Source: Phoenix dactylifera (lineage: Eukaryota > Streptophyta > Magnoliopsida > Arecales > Arecaceae). From it: a stretch of 64,000 nucleotides of DNA. The stretch is from positions 28,715,146 to 28,779,145 of the forward strand of contig NC_052399.1 of NCBI RefSeq assembly GCF_009389715.1, written 5' to 3'. Each line of letters starts with the position of its first letter. Positions within the stretch are counted from its first letter, which is position 1. Below are positions 11,124-23,583 of this stretch, piece by piece. Made by a program: the position numbers and the translations under genes. Under the pieces are notes generated by a model that saw nothing but the letters and a program-made list of their open reading frames with translations, was not told the origin of the DNA and did no database searches.

Positions 11124-14100
11124 ATGGCGAATGCTGGTAAAAGAGTCGACATTCAGAATCTTCTCTCGCTGGGGGATGATCTTGTTGGAGTCCTCAAGAA
11201 TAAGAAGGATGGTGATAGCTTGATGCAATCGCTGGAGGGAGCTAAGATGATCCGCTCCTCGTGTCAGTCGGATTCCCAGGAGCTACGAAGCTTATTAGAA
11301 GGTCAGGATCCCTCCATTTCTTCGTCTTCTATTTTTAATTTTATCTGATTTTTTTCGTTTTCCTTGATGGTTGATAGCGGGAGATTTAGCTTAGATTTTA
11401 AAAAAGCCAAAAGAGAAGTTAAATCCTAGAAGTCTTGCCAAAAGAATATCTTTAAACCATAAGTTCTCTATTAAACCTTAAACAAGTGAAGAGATTCATA
11501 TTGATTGAACCAATTTGAACTCAAGAGATGCTCTGGCATTTGCAGATCCAATACACAGTATGTCAAAGATGCTAACTTTCGTCTTTTGTGCATGATATGG
11601 GGTTGAGGAACTGAGTGATGGTCCTGGCCTCCCCCCCCCCCCCCAAAAAAAAAAAAAATCATGGCCTTCTTCTAAAACTTTTTTTAAATAACACTTCCAA
11701 CAATAACAGGACAATGTCAGTGTCTAGTCAATGTTTCAGCCAGCCACGATGAGGGGAAGTGGGAAATCATTAAGCATTTACTAACCTCCTAATCTTATGA
11801 TGTGATAACTGATGAAGATGGATAAATGTTTATGAATTTAACCATTGCCATAACTATCTGAAGTTTTAAATCCATCAGATCCCTCCTGAAATTTAGATGG
11901 CATACTGCCACCTTTCTTCTTAGGTGATTCCTGTCTTAGGCAATGACATAGGAAAGGAGAAATAGTCCAAAAGAATGCAACTAGACCAATCTTTCAAAAT
12001 TCTCTCTCTTCTCCTTCAAACTCTGAAGCTATTAAAGTCATGCACTCTATCAGCTCTTGGTGTCCGTATATATTATCTGCAAAATTACAGCTGCAAGTAA
12101 ATCAAGCTGTTCATAAACAGCTTAGGCTCAGTTTAGTGACAGGCTTCTTTGAGCTCATCTGATTGGGAAACAAGCTAGGCTCAAACCCCATTCAAGCCTC
12201 GGCTTCAAAACTGGCCAGGCCGAAAGCTCTGGGCTTGCAAATATAAGCAGAAGTTTGAGCTCAGCTCAAGATTTTTTCAAGCTCGTTGATTATAAAATGA
12301 ATGAAGACTGAACATTTGTAGTTACTCTTGATCATATATCCCTTTTATTTAATAATCCAAGGCTGAGCTGCAAATCTTGGCTTCAGCTTATCTGCAACCA
12401 TATCGAGAGACATCAAGCATCAATATTGCCATTGTCAGTTTGTCATGGGATCATATATTTGAGATGCTGGCGACAAGTGTTTTTGGTAGAGGCCCTGGAC
12501 AAGAAGAATTTGTTTTCTGCTTAGAGAAAGCAGTCATTGTAGATTTTGTGTTGTCATGAAGAATCAGGAAGAAGAGAAATCCTTTTAAGGACTCAAGATG
12601 AGAATGCTGGGAATATGCTCTGGGCGGTTTCTTTAGTGAAACTTAATTTGGTTCTTTATGGTTCCTTAAAACTTAAATTCCTTCACGGTAAATATGCTAT
12701 CCTAGCAAAGCATTATCTGTTAAATGTTTGCATCCTGATTGTACTGCAGACTATCAAAAAAAGATGAATGCATATCAGGAGAAGATAAAGAAGGTAAAAT
12801 GTGAAACGATTGCTGATGCTGAATTAGAACAACTTCAAAATGAATTGGAAGATAAACTTCAAGAGGAACGGCTGCTTTGTCAGGAATTAAGATAAGTTTA
12901 AGTTCAAGTATACTAGTATATTTAAGATATGTTTCAGTTCATTTCAGTGTACTTGTATTTTCAAAAAGATATTTTATTTAGAAATGGCAAACTTTCAATC
13001 ATTACTGAATTATCTTTAATGTGCTACAACACGACAATCAGTGATGACCTTGGTGATTTGGAACATCAGAGGTTTTCAATTGAAGAACGAAAAGAAATAA
13101 TCAAGAAAAAAGAGAAAGACATATCGACTGCACAGTAAGTATCTATGTATCTTTATTTCACTCTGCATTTTCAAAATTCTTTTTGTACATTTTTCATGTT
13201 GAATAATGTTTGTTTTTTTCAGGCTTCCCAAATGTCATTTTAGAGACCCCACTTTCCAGCTGATATGGACTTTATTTTTAGCACTGAAAGTAACAAGACT
13301 AGTCATATGAAGTATGAACAACATGAATTAAGAGTACTCAAAATAAGATACACCATTGGGCCTTAAAAGGGTATTGGTTGTCCAGTCATCCAAATGCCAT
13401 AATTATAGCAATTCAATACATGCCTTTGTGGTTTTTCTCCATCTCACAGAGTCTTGTTTCATCACAAGTAGCCTATAGAACTTCACCCTACAAAATTTGT
13501 CACTTTTACCTTCTAGTTGACACCTAAATACCAATATGAAGGAGAAAATGACAAACGGATGTCGGACACTTGGACATGTATATATTGGCACCACGATAAT
13601 CTCCTTAATATTTCTTATGCACATTCTATGTGATCTTTCCTCTGTTAAATTCTTTTGACATATTCTCAACATCATGTGGAACCTTTGTATCTGAGAGAAC
13701 TTTTACGTATACTATAAAATTTGACATATTTTAGTTGAATTTATTGTATCTTAACCTTGTCAGTATAGGATACTTGTATCCATCTTAGTGAATTGAGTTA
13801 TGGCGAAGGCAAAGTTAGATAGCTGTATCTGATAGTGTGGATACATTGTACATGAAAACTGCCGAGCATAATTCTAATATATAAAATTCTCTTGCAACAA
13901 ATATGCCTTGGTATTTAAAAATCCTAGGACTTATACATACATTATTAGCTGCTCCTTCCACCAATGTAGATCAGCAAGGGCACAACAAAAGTTAGGAATA
14001 GCCAGCAGTGTTGACGACTGCCAATCTTCAGTCCTGCCTCATGGTCACCTTTATACAAACAAGTTCAGATCTTTTCTAGCATGAACTTCCAGCACTGTCT

Positions 14101-15387
14101 TCTGAGTTGAGCCTCCAACTTGAATACATTCATTTATTCCTATTTGTTCATATTCTTTACAAGCTCAGTGTAATCTTGGACGGTTGTTTCTGGTGCATTA
14201 ACTTAGTTTGCAAGTATTATATACAGTAAGTTATGCCTCCCTTCTCAACAATTCATCTTCTAGATCTCATACTAGGTCCTTTTGTCTAAAATTGCCATAG
14301 TTAGAATTCAACACCATTACATGGAGGATTGCCATCAACCTAAGAGATAGCAATGGAAAATTCTTAAAGTATAAGACTAATTCTTTCAGAGTATAATGAT
14401 AATATTTATAACAGTTAAGCAAATCCCATGCAAATAGGATAAAGCCTGCAGACTAAAGGTTATGGTTACAACAAAAACTTCTATGTTCTTATCAAGTATA
14501 GTTCTGGATATACCTTAACAGAAATTTGTCCTGTGGGTCATTTTCAATTTAAGATCAAGACTCAAGAGAGCCATGTAATATACAATTGCACTAGCAGCCA
14601 AGACCCTGTAAAGCATCAATTCTCCTTAGCCCAATAGGAGATAGAGTGAGAGTTCTGATTGAGAAGATTTAACAAATGTTGCTAATTCTATAATATGCTC
14701 TGGGTATGAAGACTTTAGATATGGATTAATGTGAGAGAAAATGGCAACTCCTATGTCACAAATTTGCCTTTAGCATAAAACTCTTTGAACACCAAAGTTT
14801 TTCTACCTCTTATTATTCAATTAGAGATATATTCAAATATCCCCCCCCCCCCTTCCCTTTTTAATATTTGTACCTACATTTGTATGTGTGTCCCTTTTAG
14901 ATAAGCTGATGGTTTCCATCAAACTACAATGAGGTGAAGCACTTTCGATTATTATACTACAGCTAATCAATTGTGAATTAATCTGGCTTCTTTATTTGCA
15001 GAGATTTGCTTTCTATGTGTGCTTCAGTGACAAGTATCATCCCAAATTTAGAAGACAAGGGCAAGATTTCTGGCTGTATCCTTTTTACCAGAAGTAGGCA
15101 CTTGCATTTCCTTATTTCATTTGTTTGTATAATGGTATTTCCCCTTCATTCAGTCAGTAGAATCTCGTGCCAGTCCAATTAAAGGATTTCCTTGAGCTTT
15201 TCTTTGCTGAGGACTTCTTCTGGGAAGTTTCTCGAGATCTTTATTTGACATAATGTGATTCAATGGGCTTTGTCCTTAAAACTAATCAGATGTTGTGGAG
15301 AGAAACAAGAAGAAAGTTGAGAAATTTGAGTTCGAGCTCACAGCATCTCCAACAGAGGTATTGAACAGATTGTGGAAGATTGCATAG
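11124..15387 (+). CDS. SPC24: Kinetochore protein Spc24 (plant MUN homologue)
   Basis: Spc24 joins Spc25 to anchor the NDC80 complex to the inner kinetochore. Exons: 11124-11301, 12750-12891, 13033-13134, 15002-15075 and 15290-15387, giving 197 aa. The N-terminal ~59 residues hold the helical DIQNLLSLGDDLVGVL segment. Residues ~60-140 are a charged coiled coil (DYQKKMNAYQEK; EERKEIIKKKEK). The C-terminal globular domain runs from MCASVTSIIPNLEDKGKISG through YVVERNKKKVEKFEFE to a final LWKIA. The pattern matches plant Spc24 as I know it. The first in-frame ATG pair is 11121/11124; upstream in-frame sequence lacks an ATG. Intron 4 (15076-15289) is a clear U12-type GT-AG intron. Intron 2 (12892-13032) has no GT donor and reads best as AT-AC. 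Introns 1-3 carry old repeats. The gene converges with sucrose synthase. Confidence 0.85.
11631..11658. repeat. C14-A14 homopolymer pair in Spc24 intron 1
   Basis: A run of C (11631-11644) followed directly by a run of A (11645-11658). Another C12 run lies at 14841-14852 in intron 3. These are simple sequence only. Confidence 0.85.
12892..13032 (+). other. Spc24 intron 2, probable AT-AC intron
   Basis: Exon 2 ends ...GAATTAAG and is followed by ATAAGT, where a GT donor would be expected. Ending the intron at CAC (13030-13032) joins the exons in phase as QELRTISDD, which fits the family. TCTTTAAT at 13013-13020 sits 13-14 nt before the AC, at the right spacing for a U12-like branch site. The donor is ATAAGT rather than the U12 ATATCC, which resembles the rare U2-type AT-AC class. 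A G-to-A change in a normal GTAAGT donor, with the AG at 13040-13041 used instead, is the alternative. Confidence 0.55.
15076..15289 (+). other. Spc24 intron 4, U12-type GT-AG intron
   Basis: The donor GTATCCTTTTT at 15076 matches the minor-spliceosome consensus RTATCCTTT. TCCTTAAA at 15273-15280 matches the U12 branch site and lies 10-11 nt before the AG at 15288-15289. Splicing is in phase (ISG then YVVERN). This is strong sequence evidence for U11/U12-dependent splicing. Confidence 0.88.
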
Positions 15388-16077
15388 TTGATTCATCATC
15401 CAGTTCCTGATGGCATAGTTGAGGCATCGCCAAGTTACTGTTCATTTTCAGCTGTTCATAGTCTTATGTATGAATCTTATGTCAGCTTCCTGCTTTTTTT
15501 TTTGTTGAGGTTGGGGAGGTGGTGATCGTGTTAGCTTGTCGAGTCATACTATGATGAATGGCAAAGGAATGTGGACTTAGCCATCAGACTTCTGCTGCTT
15601 AATATCAGTATTTGTTAATTTCAGCTGTTTTTTTTGTCACCAAAGCAATGAATCAAAGCTCTTAAAGCTCTAAAACAAATTCAGAGTTAAGAATCACTTA
15701 GGAAGCAGGTGCAAGAGTGTGATTCTTGAAAGATTTTAAAATCCAACATCACCCAAGGTATAAATTAGTTTGAAGGTTTTGCCACCTTGTTAATTGACAT
15801 GAAAGATTGATTGGGTTTACAGATTAGCGGGTAACAGTGAATGTGCTTACATAGAGAAGCAGGGTTAAGCTTGTGGTTTGAGTGCTGAAGCTTAAGAGCC
15901 TAACTCTTAAGTCTCCTTTAGTCCACTGCCAAGGCTTAAGGCTTCAGTGCTTTCTATCCAATGAAGACAATTTACATTGCAAATAGTAATTTGCATTTGA
16001 GAACAGCCCGCAAGGCTTCGGCTTCCACCTATGTGGTGGATCGCGTGTTTGCAGGAGCTGAGTTGGACGATTTATAG

Positions 16078-16158
16078 GAGGACTCGGTTTACATAATGGT
16101 ATTATGATTCTCGCTTGGGATGCGAGGGTATCTGAGTTCAATTCTGGACACGCGCCTC
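16078..16158 (+). pseudogene. tRNA-Pro-derived pseudogene or SINE head
   Basis: GGTATTATGATTCTCGCTTG resembles the D-arm and anticodon arm of plant nuclear tRNA-Pro (GGTATGATTCTCGCTT). The anticodon stem CTCGC/GCGAG is perfect, with loop TTGGGAT and so anticodon GGG. The T arm (GAGTTCAATTCTGG) is mispaired and the acceptor stem pairs only partly. A T-run follows. It is too degenerate to be a functional tRNA. Confidence 0.45.
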
Positions 16159-16264
16159 TTTTATGTTTATGCTTTATGATCTCATCACCCCGCGGTTACT
16201 AATTTAGGAATATCAGACACAAAATCTATTTATGTCTATTAAGTAACAGAAAAGTGAGTTCAAT

Positions 16265-16809
16265 TAGGGCTAAAAATGGCCTGAGCCCGAGTCTAAACAA
16301 GATCTGGAATGGTGTCTGAATTCAGACCTGTATTTAAGCCCAAATCAATTTATTTTTGTACGTTGTTATTTTAAAAATAATATATCGTATATTATTTACA
16401 TATGTATTATGAAAAAATATAATTTTTAACTAGCTTATTTATATAAGCAGCAATATTATAAAATATTAAATTTTAATCGTATTCAAACAGACCTATTATT
16501 AGCTCAAACAGATAATTTGAGCCAGCCCGATTGGATTCGGATCGAGCCTAGGATTATCCAAAAATAGCCCTAAGCCCCGTCCAAAGTCTGTGAAAGAAAA
16601 AAAAAAAAAAACAACAACAACGAGCCAAAGTTTAGGTAGAGGCATGTCCCAGCCTAACCCAGCCCTAGTCCTTACAATAATAGGTAAGCAAAAGTTGAGC
16701 AACATTGCACCAGGGAATCAGGTAGGGTTTGCAGTCAAGCCTAATAGTTTGCATCTACAAAGACAAGCTAGACTAGATCTCATCTCAAACTGATCCAATT
16801 GCAGCCCTG
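16265..16809. mobile_element. Degraded hAT-like non-autonomous element
   Basis: The left end TAGGGCTAAAAATGG and the inverted right end (CAGGGCTGCAATTGG) form an imperfect terminal inverted repeat. The interior is rich in AGCCC/GGGCT words. Flanks GTTCAATT and GTTCCTTG agree at 5 of 8 positions, a poor target-site duplication. It resembles the better preserved element at 28195-28765. Confidence 0.4.
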
Positions 16810-17201
16810 TTCCTTGATTGGATCCAAGTCCCTATCAATACAATCTGGGTTCTTCCTGCAGCAATATATCGTTCAAGTCTTGGTTATCTCACTCACTATA
16901 ATTGTTGCATAATACTTGGCTAGCTTTCTGCAGACATACGTTCATTCGGCACAGAGAAATAAGGTTAGATAAAGTATTTGTATTTCTGGGACTAAGCCTC
17001 ACATGTAGAATCACATTCAGAAAGCATCAAAGTCTTCCACACTTAGTGAAACACAAAACAAGCCCTTACAAATGATGTCAATCCAAAAGAAATGAGAAAA
17101 ATGTGCTAATCCAAAAGAAAGGACAGAAAGGAAGATGACAGAAGCTTTTCCATTTGAATCCTGAATCACTAGCAAACACCAGAGTCTACATCCCCTTATC
17201 A

Positions 17202-20200
17202 TTAATTCGGTCCATTGCTAATAGTCTCTCCATCAACAGCCAGAGGGACAGAGGTTGCCTGCATCGGACATCACAGCAAAGGTGAATCATTTAATCAACT
17301 AACTGAAATATATACATGAGTAGCAGATACATAGAAAAAGATAAACTCACCAAGTTACGATATTTGAGAGCATAAAACATCTCAAGGTAACGACGGGTCT
17401 CTCGCCTATCGAGTTTGGAGACATACTTCCAAAATCCATAAACACCAGCCAATGTCATCAACCTCTCAGAATACAGCTTCCAAGTGTACCTGTATTATAA
17501 CAAGCTTCAGATCTCATTTGAAATCAAGAGACTCGATTTGGAAAAGTACTTCATGAGGCGTAACACTTACTTCTCCTCAATTCTCTTCAGCCCTCCTTGT
17601 GAAATTTTATTCCAGTGGTTGGGGTCTTCCCTGCATTTCTCAAAGAAACTGACTAGAAGCTCAGCAGCTTTGTCGCCCTGGTAAGGATCAATGTGGAAGC
17701 CAGAAACACCATGAACTATGATCTCTGCCGGCCCTCCATTAGATGTTGCAAATGTGGGCAGGCCACACGTCATGGCTTCGATGACAGTGAGCCCAAATGC
17801 TTCATAAAATGCCGGCTTAAACCAACGAAAAGAAACATCAGTGAAATTCTATAGGATAACAATTGCTGCAATTCATGGCTCATAACTCACTATCAAATGG
17901 ATTAGGCACCAATTTGTCCTAGAAAAAAAGAATTAGACAGCAGAAGGCTATACCTGTACAAAGGCTCCTCCAGTATCAGCAATGTAGCGGTACAGCTCAC
18001 CATTGCGAACCCTGTTCATCTGCGCAGAGATCCAGCGGATCTGGCCATTCAATTTGTACTGATCAATAAGCTTGTACATCTTCTTTAGCTCTTCTTGTTC
18101 CTCAAGATCCTTGGATTTCTTCCCGTGGTCTCCAGCCACAACGACAAGGTTGACCAGTTCCCTCAGACGGGCATTCCTTCCATATAGCTCAACCAGACCT
18201 GTCATGTTCTTCACACGGTCCAGTCTTGCCATTGAGAAGATAATAGGCTTATTCCGGTCCTTCAATACAAACCTGCAAGAATCTCCAAGTCAGTAACTAT
18301 CAACTAAGAAGAGGAGATTTTTGAAAACAAATGAGAACATTATATGAAAAAAAACTTTGAAAGAATTTTTATTTTAGAGAGAGAGAGAGTGACAGAATAA
18401 AGGAACTAGAAGAGATGTTCGTAGATCTTTACTTGTGTTCAGAGTTGTCCACAGAACTGAAGAGGAGCTCCTCAATTTCAGGGTGGAGAGAAGTCAATCT
18501 CTTACTCTCCTCCGTGTAAGGGAAGTAAATAGACATATCAGCTCCTGGGGAAACAATGTTGAACTTTGGATCAAATACATCAATTCCATGAACCACTCGG
18601 TAGAGCCCAGGGAGGGTAAACGCAATGTGAGACTCATACTGCCCGACAGTGTCCTTGCTGATATAACATAGATGTTTGAAAATATCAGTTCCATTTTATC
18701 AGAAATTAGTATGACAAAAGGATAATTAAACTCCGGATGGAAACAATACCTTCCGGCAATCTCTTGGAAAGTACTGGTGATAATGAAATCAGCATGATTC
18801 ATAGCAATTAAATCGGCAGTAAACTGAGAAGAAAAATGGTACTGGTTCTCAAACTTTTTCCAGTATATATCTGAATTTGGATACTTTGTTTTCTCCAAGG
18901 CATGGGCAATAGTACACTGTATACAAAAGGACATGTAGATATCGTAAATAACTAGGGTAGATAACGAGGGCAGTCTGGTTTCAGAAAGGAAAACAAAAGA
19001 CCACTTGATGTTATAAAGTAACAAACCTGAGTAACTCCTAGCTTATGTGCCAGCAAAGATGCTACTAGGTTTCCATCACTGTAGTTTCCAATAATTAGAT
19101 CTGGGGTTGCCTGCAGTTCCCCAGCCAGTTCATTGGCAACATCCTATCCACAAAACAAAAATAAATTCAGAAATTTGCAGAAAATTTTATGCAGCAAGAG
19201 CACTGCAACCCAAACCATCAGATTTCATAGATCAATTTATCATGCCCAAGTATTTCATCAATAATACATGTAGCATCAAAAGAACTAAAAAACTTCAGGG
19301 GTAGGCATGGAAGCACAATAGAAACAAGGTCCAGTGCCAAGAGAAAAGCTTAGTAAAATCAGATGAGACATCTACCTCTGCATAAGTTTCAAGGTAAGGC
19401 CATACATCGAAGCGTGAGATCCATTTGCGAAGGATTCCTTTTTCAGTTCTAAATGGAACCCGCAGAATGTGTGTGTGCTCTGTGCCAAGGACTTTCTCAA
19501 GCCGCTGACCGCAAGTGGTCCCTACTGCATCAGGTAGTAATCTAGTCACCTGTAAGATAAAATAACGGTCACAGAAGAAGGCTTTTATAGCATCAAAACT
19601 TCCCATATCCTTAATAGATTTTTGCCTTGAAGAAGATAGAATCAATGAACTTAATAAGAGAACCACAAGATAGTATGTCAAACTTACAATAAGAATTCGG
19701 GGAGTGATATTGAGACCTTGCTGCTTTATTCTAAGAAGCATCTCGCTCTCTAGTGCACGAACTTGATCCAAAATATAGACAATCTGCAAAACAAAGAATT
19801 TTTGTTGATGGGGAAAAGAAAAATATTGATAGAAGAAAAGGCAATCCGAAGATGCGGAAATTTCTTCAAATCCAGATCTATTTTTGCTCGAGTATTCTAC
19901 CTGGCCTCCAGTGTCAGGGTATCCCAAAACATTAGCTTGGGCAAAGTAACCATGCGGAGATAAAATGACAACATTAAACACCATAGGAATTGTCCCAAGA
20001 AATTTCTCTAGGGTGCAAGGATCAGGTGCCTCAAGAAGATCACGGAGTAGATGAATAGTCTGGCAGACACGCTGTGCTGTATCACCCCAACCCTTTTCTA
20101 AACCAAGCTCTTGAAATCTAAACATTATTCAAATAGGAAACAATCCATTCAGATATGACATTCTAGTTAAAATCTTGTAGAACTCTAAACTATATTATTA

Positions 20201-22027
20201 ATAGAGAAAAAATGTACATAAAATTACCTGTGATTAAATTCCGAATATGGAGTGTCTGCTGCGATACTCAACAGATATTCCTCAGACTTTCTTAGTGCAG
20301 CTTGGAGAGCGCTAAGGCTTTGTATTCTATCATTTAACATCATTGTCTGCATGACAACATCAAAAATTAATATACTATATTTTTTTCCCTTTTTTTTTTG
20401 TCTGTGTGCGCGTGTGGAGTTCGCCGCCGGGGGGGGGGGGGGGGGGGGGGGTTCAGATTACATATATATATGTACACACCTGGTGAGATGTTATATAAAC
20501 GTTCTGGATCTTTAGGATCAGAAAAACTTTAAATTTCTCGATCCAAGTTACTGTTCATAATTAAAATCATGATAGGCATTTCCTCCTGATCATTTAAAAC
20601 CTCAAACATCAGGTCAATTTTCACTATTACGGATATAATAAGATTAAGATTATGATAATTGTTTCAAAAAGAGTAACAATTTTATGAAAGGCCTGAATTC
20701 AGATTTAAGAATAACAATTACTGAAATAACATGGATAGGTGATAATAACTTCAAACTGCCGAAGAAAATGGGTAATGACAACTTACCATTCCCTTATATT
20801 TGTGTGCCCGAAGAAAATTAAGCAGTGGGTACATGCTTTCTTTGTCATGAAACAGTTTTGAAGAGAGGTGACGATTGAGGAACTGCACTCCATTACCAAT
20901 GGATTTCGACAGTGAAGGCCGAGGAAAGGAAGCATTGAATGGTTCAAAGTCCAACTCTAATACAAAGTTATCCTGATTACTGGAGAAGGGGGCAAGAATG
21001 AAACAGAATCAATTGGTAATAGGCCATACAGGAGCAGAAATAAAAATATACACTTAATATAGGAAATTCTGGGAATTCTTTTCACAGTTTAGAATATTTT
21101 AAATTATATAGCCTACCCTCCATTCACAAGTTGCTCCTTAAACTGCAAGTACTCAGATACAGTCAACTCCTCCACAGCCAGCTCATTCACATTAACCCGC
21201 AAATATTCCCAGACACCAGGCCTTGGCCGAATAGCAAGAGCAACCCATGGGGGTATGACTATCGCTTCCTGCATCACATTAGTAAAGCAGAATTTTTTAC
21301 TACAAAAGTCTAAAATTATATATGAAATGATAACCAGTGTCTTAGCTCTGATCTGCTTATAAATCACCTGCGCAGCTCTCAAAACACTTTCGAAGACATC
21401 TTTCAGCGCTTGCCTCTCTCCATCAGAGAATACAGCCTCAAACTCCGCAAGCAATTGATGGGGTTGCAGCATTCCCTTTTCCTGGTTGACAAACCTGCCA
21501 CCAATCGAAAACAAACATCCCCTCAAAAAAAAAAAGCCAAACATAAAGAATCCAATGCAACACAGCCAACCCACTAGATTCTCTTGAAATCTAATGCGTA
21601 AACCACTGATACTACAATTGAAATCAATGTCAATGACCCAACTTTCTTCGCAGTATCCCAAAACTTCCGTTTGCAAGGGTGGAAAAGTTTTAAAGTCCTC
21701 CAAATAATATAAATGAACAAAAGGTTGCTGATAGTAAACTCAAAAAAAAAAAAAAAACTGAAATCATAAAAGATCAAATTTTTCCAGAAGTTTCAGGATG
21801 TATGTGAAACAGAAATTCATATAAAAAAACGCAATATAAATTGTATATAAACAGAAAAAAAAAATTGATATGCTATGTGAAATTTGGACAATTTATTAAG
21901 CAAGTTCAGAAACAAAATTGATCCAATACCTTGAAAACAGGGCAAGCAATTCATTCGGATGAGCAGACAAAGAGTCGCCAAGACGCTCCCGGAAACTATG
22001 GATGCGTGTCAACTTGCGCTCAGCCAT
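17202..22027 (-). CDS. SUS1: Sucrose synthase, SUS1 class
   Basis: Cytosolic GT4 enzyme converting sucrose plus UDP to UDP-glucose plus fructose, feeding cellulose, starch and respiration. Fifteen coding exons (minus strand): 22027-21930, 21494-21368, 21268-21117, 20979-20787, 20346-20228, 20117-19901, 19783-19688, 19549-19376, 19143-19027, 18916-18750, 18657-18433, 18272-17954, 17815-17571, 17489-17351 and 17258-17202. All are GT-AG and phases sum to 814 aa, the normal length. The N-terminus [16 protein letters not shown] carries the known phosphorylation serine (S11). [19 protein letters not shown] (~297-315) is the GT-B nucleotide/sugar region. E673 and E681 in [13 protein letters not shown] form the E-X7-E motif. 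The C-terminus is the short variable tail ending SNGPN. No lesion is seen. The SUS1 assignment rests on overall resemblance to monocot SUS1-type proteins. Confidence 0.95.
20429..20451. repeat. 23-base poly-G tract in sucrose synthase intron 4
   Basis: An uninterrupted G run in the intron between 20346 and 20787 (poly-C on the transcribed RNA). Its length may be unreliable in assembly. Confidence 0.9.
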
Positions 22028-22069
22028 GGCTTCTCTTCCAATCTCCTTCAAGCCTCAGAAATGCCCCAG

Positions 22070-23412
22070 ACTACAGATCGAAGAAAATCGATGTTACACG
22101 TATTTAAAGCACTGATACAAAATTCTCCATTAAAACAAGTTGAGATAATTGACTAGGAAGTTAGATCAGACCACACAGTGGAACATCTAGAAAGACGCAA
22201 ATCTCAAATCTCCTAACCACAACTAGATCTATTGACTTGGAGCATTAATGACATACTTAACTCCCATATCGGGTAAAAAAAATACCGAGAAGACAAAACC
22301 TTCAGATTAGAGTACTAAACTCTGATGGTAAAACCCTAAGGTAATATGCAATTCACTTGTAATTGGAGAAAAAACGGAGGGAAATACCCAAAAAAGAGCG
22401 AACTCAAGAACTTTGCATAAAGACTAAAGAAGTTCTGCTTCAAAGTTTAAGAAGTCTTCCATCATAACGTATCATAACTTCCAGAGCAAACAAGAAGCAA
22501 ACTCTTACCGGACATAAGAGAGAGGAAGAAGCAAAGTCTTACCGGAAAACACAGAGAGGGAAAGAATTAGAGAGGGAGGAGAATCCAAGACAGGGAGGGG
22601 TCAAGAATATATAATAAGCCCGGAACAAAGCAAAGAAAGTAAATATAGATATAGATATAGATATAGACATAGATATAGATATAGATATAGACATAGACAT
22701 AGATATATGGTCAAAGGAGAATATGTGTCCAATTTTGTTCATTAAAAAAAGTAACCTCCTTCATCCATAGAGTCACCAATGCTGTCCTATCCAATAACTT
22801 TTCTCTATTATGAATTTAGAAAGGTTTGAACAGGACCACCATGTAACCAAAAAGAGCCTCTCTTTTCGTTTTTTGGGGCTAAAAGAGATGCCTTGCAAGT
22901 TTCTCAGTTCTCAACCATTCTGAAAAAAAATAATAAAAAAGGAAAGGAAAATAAAAAAATTCCTTCCTAAAGTTGGAATTCTTTATTCTCTAGTGCTTCC
23001 AGCTAAGATTCAATAAATTTGTGGCAAAAATCCTTGGTTTTCCCGGAAATTTCGACATGGTGTCGGGCAAAATTAATTTAAACTGGAAAATTCGCTCGCT
23101 TGACGCTAAAGAAGGAAAAAGAAACAGGTGAGGACATTAAAAATCACGTTTTTTTTGTTTTTTTTTTTGCAGGTACTAAGAGCACGTTCTGTAGAAAAAC
23201 GTGTTTCTTTGAATCAGCGAGCAAGGAATGCAGTGATCCAAGCAAAAGGAGGAGAAGAAAACCTAGACATAAAACCAAACATTTATTCATATGAATTGCA
23301 TTAAATTGCTGCCGTGGTCAAACTGAACTACTCCGTTTTCCCGTCAAGATGGTAGCTTTTCCTGCTCAAAAAAAAAAAAACACGTTTTTCGCCAGGGGAG
23401 AACGAGATTTAC
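22070..23412 (-). other. Probable leader intron and alternative 5' region of sucrose synthase
   Basis: A donor CTGCAG|GTAAATC ends at 23413 and an acceptor CTGTAG lies at 22072-22071, 43 nt upstream of the ATG. Together they define a leader intron of about 1.34 kb; such leader introns are typical of plant SUS1 genes. Two identical CCGGTAAGA donors lie at 22542 and 22508, with a weak TATA-like ATATAT near 22608. An alternative, shorter leader exon is therefore possible. A hexanucleotide microsatellite lies at 22642-22707. Confidence 0.5.
22642..22707. repeat. (ATAGAT)n microsatellite
   Basis: About 11 units of ATAGAT with a few ACATAG variants, in the probable leader intron of sucrose synthase. 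Confidence 0.9.
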
Positions 23413-23555
23413 CTGCAGAAGAACGGAACCAGGGGAACCAGAGATGCCAAGCCCCAAAAGACTCCAAAAGCGAAAGAAAACCAACAAAACAAGGAGACAA
23501 GTAGACAGCAACGGAAGCAAGGGAACGAAAACAGAGGAAGAAAGAACGAACGAAC
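23413..23555 (-). promoter_or_regulatory. Probable non-coding leader exon of sucrose synthase
   Basis: A pyrimidine-rich, 5'-UTR-like stretch that begins about 30 bp after a TATA box and ends at a CTGCAG|GTAAATC donor. It contains a (GAAC)n tetranucleotide near 23545-23562. Only the sucrose synthase ATG lies downstream on this strand, so I assign it to that gene by inference. Confidence 0.5.
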
Positions 23556-23583
23556 GAACGAAGTGGTGAAGAGCCCGAACCTC

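Larger units (their letters stand above)
15388..17201. other. Convergent interval between Spc24 and sucrose synthase
   Basis: Should hold both 3' UTRs. It also contains a degenerate tRNA-Pro-like sequence at 16078-16158 and a hAT-like element at about 16265-16809. No protein gene is seen. Confidence 0.6.
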
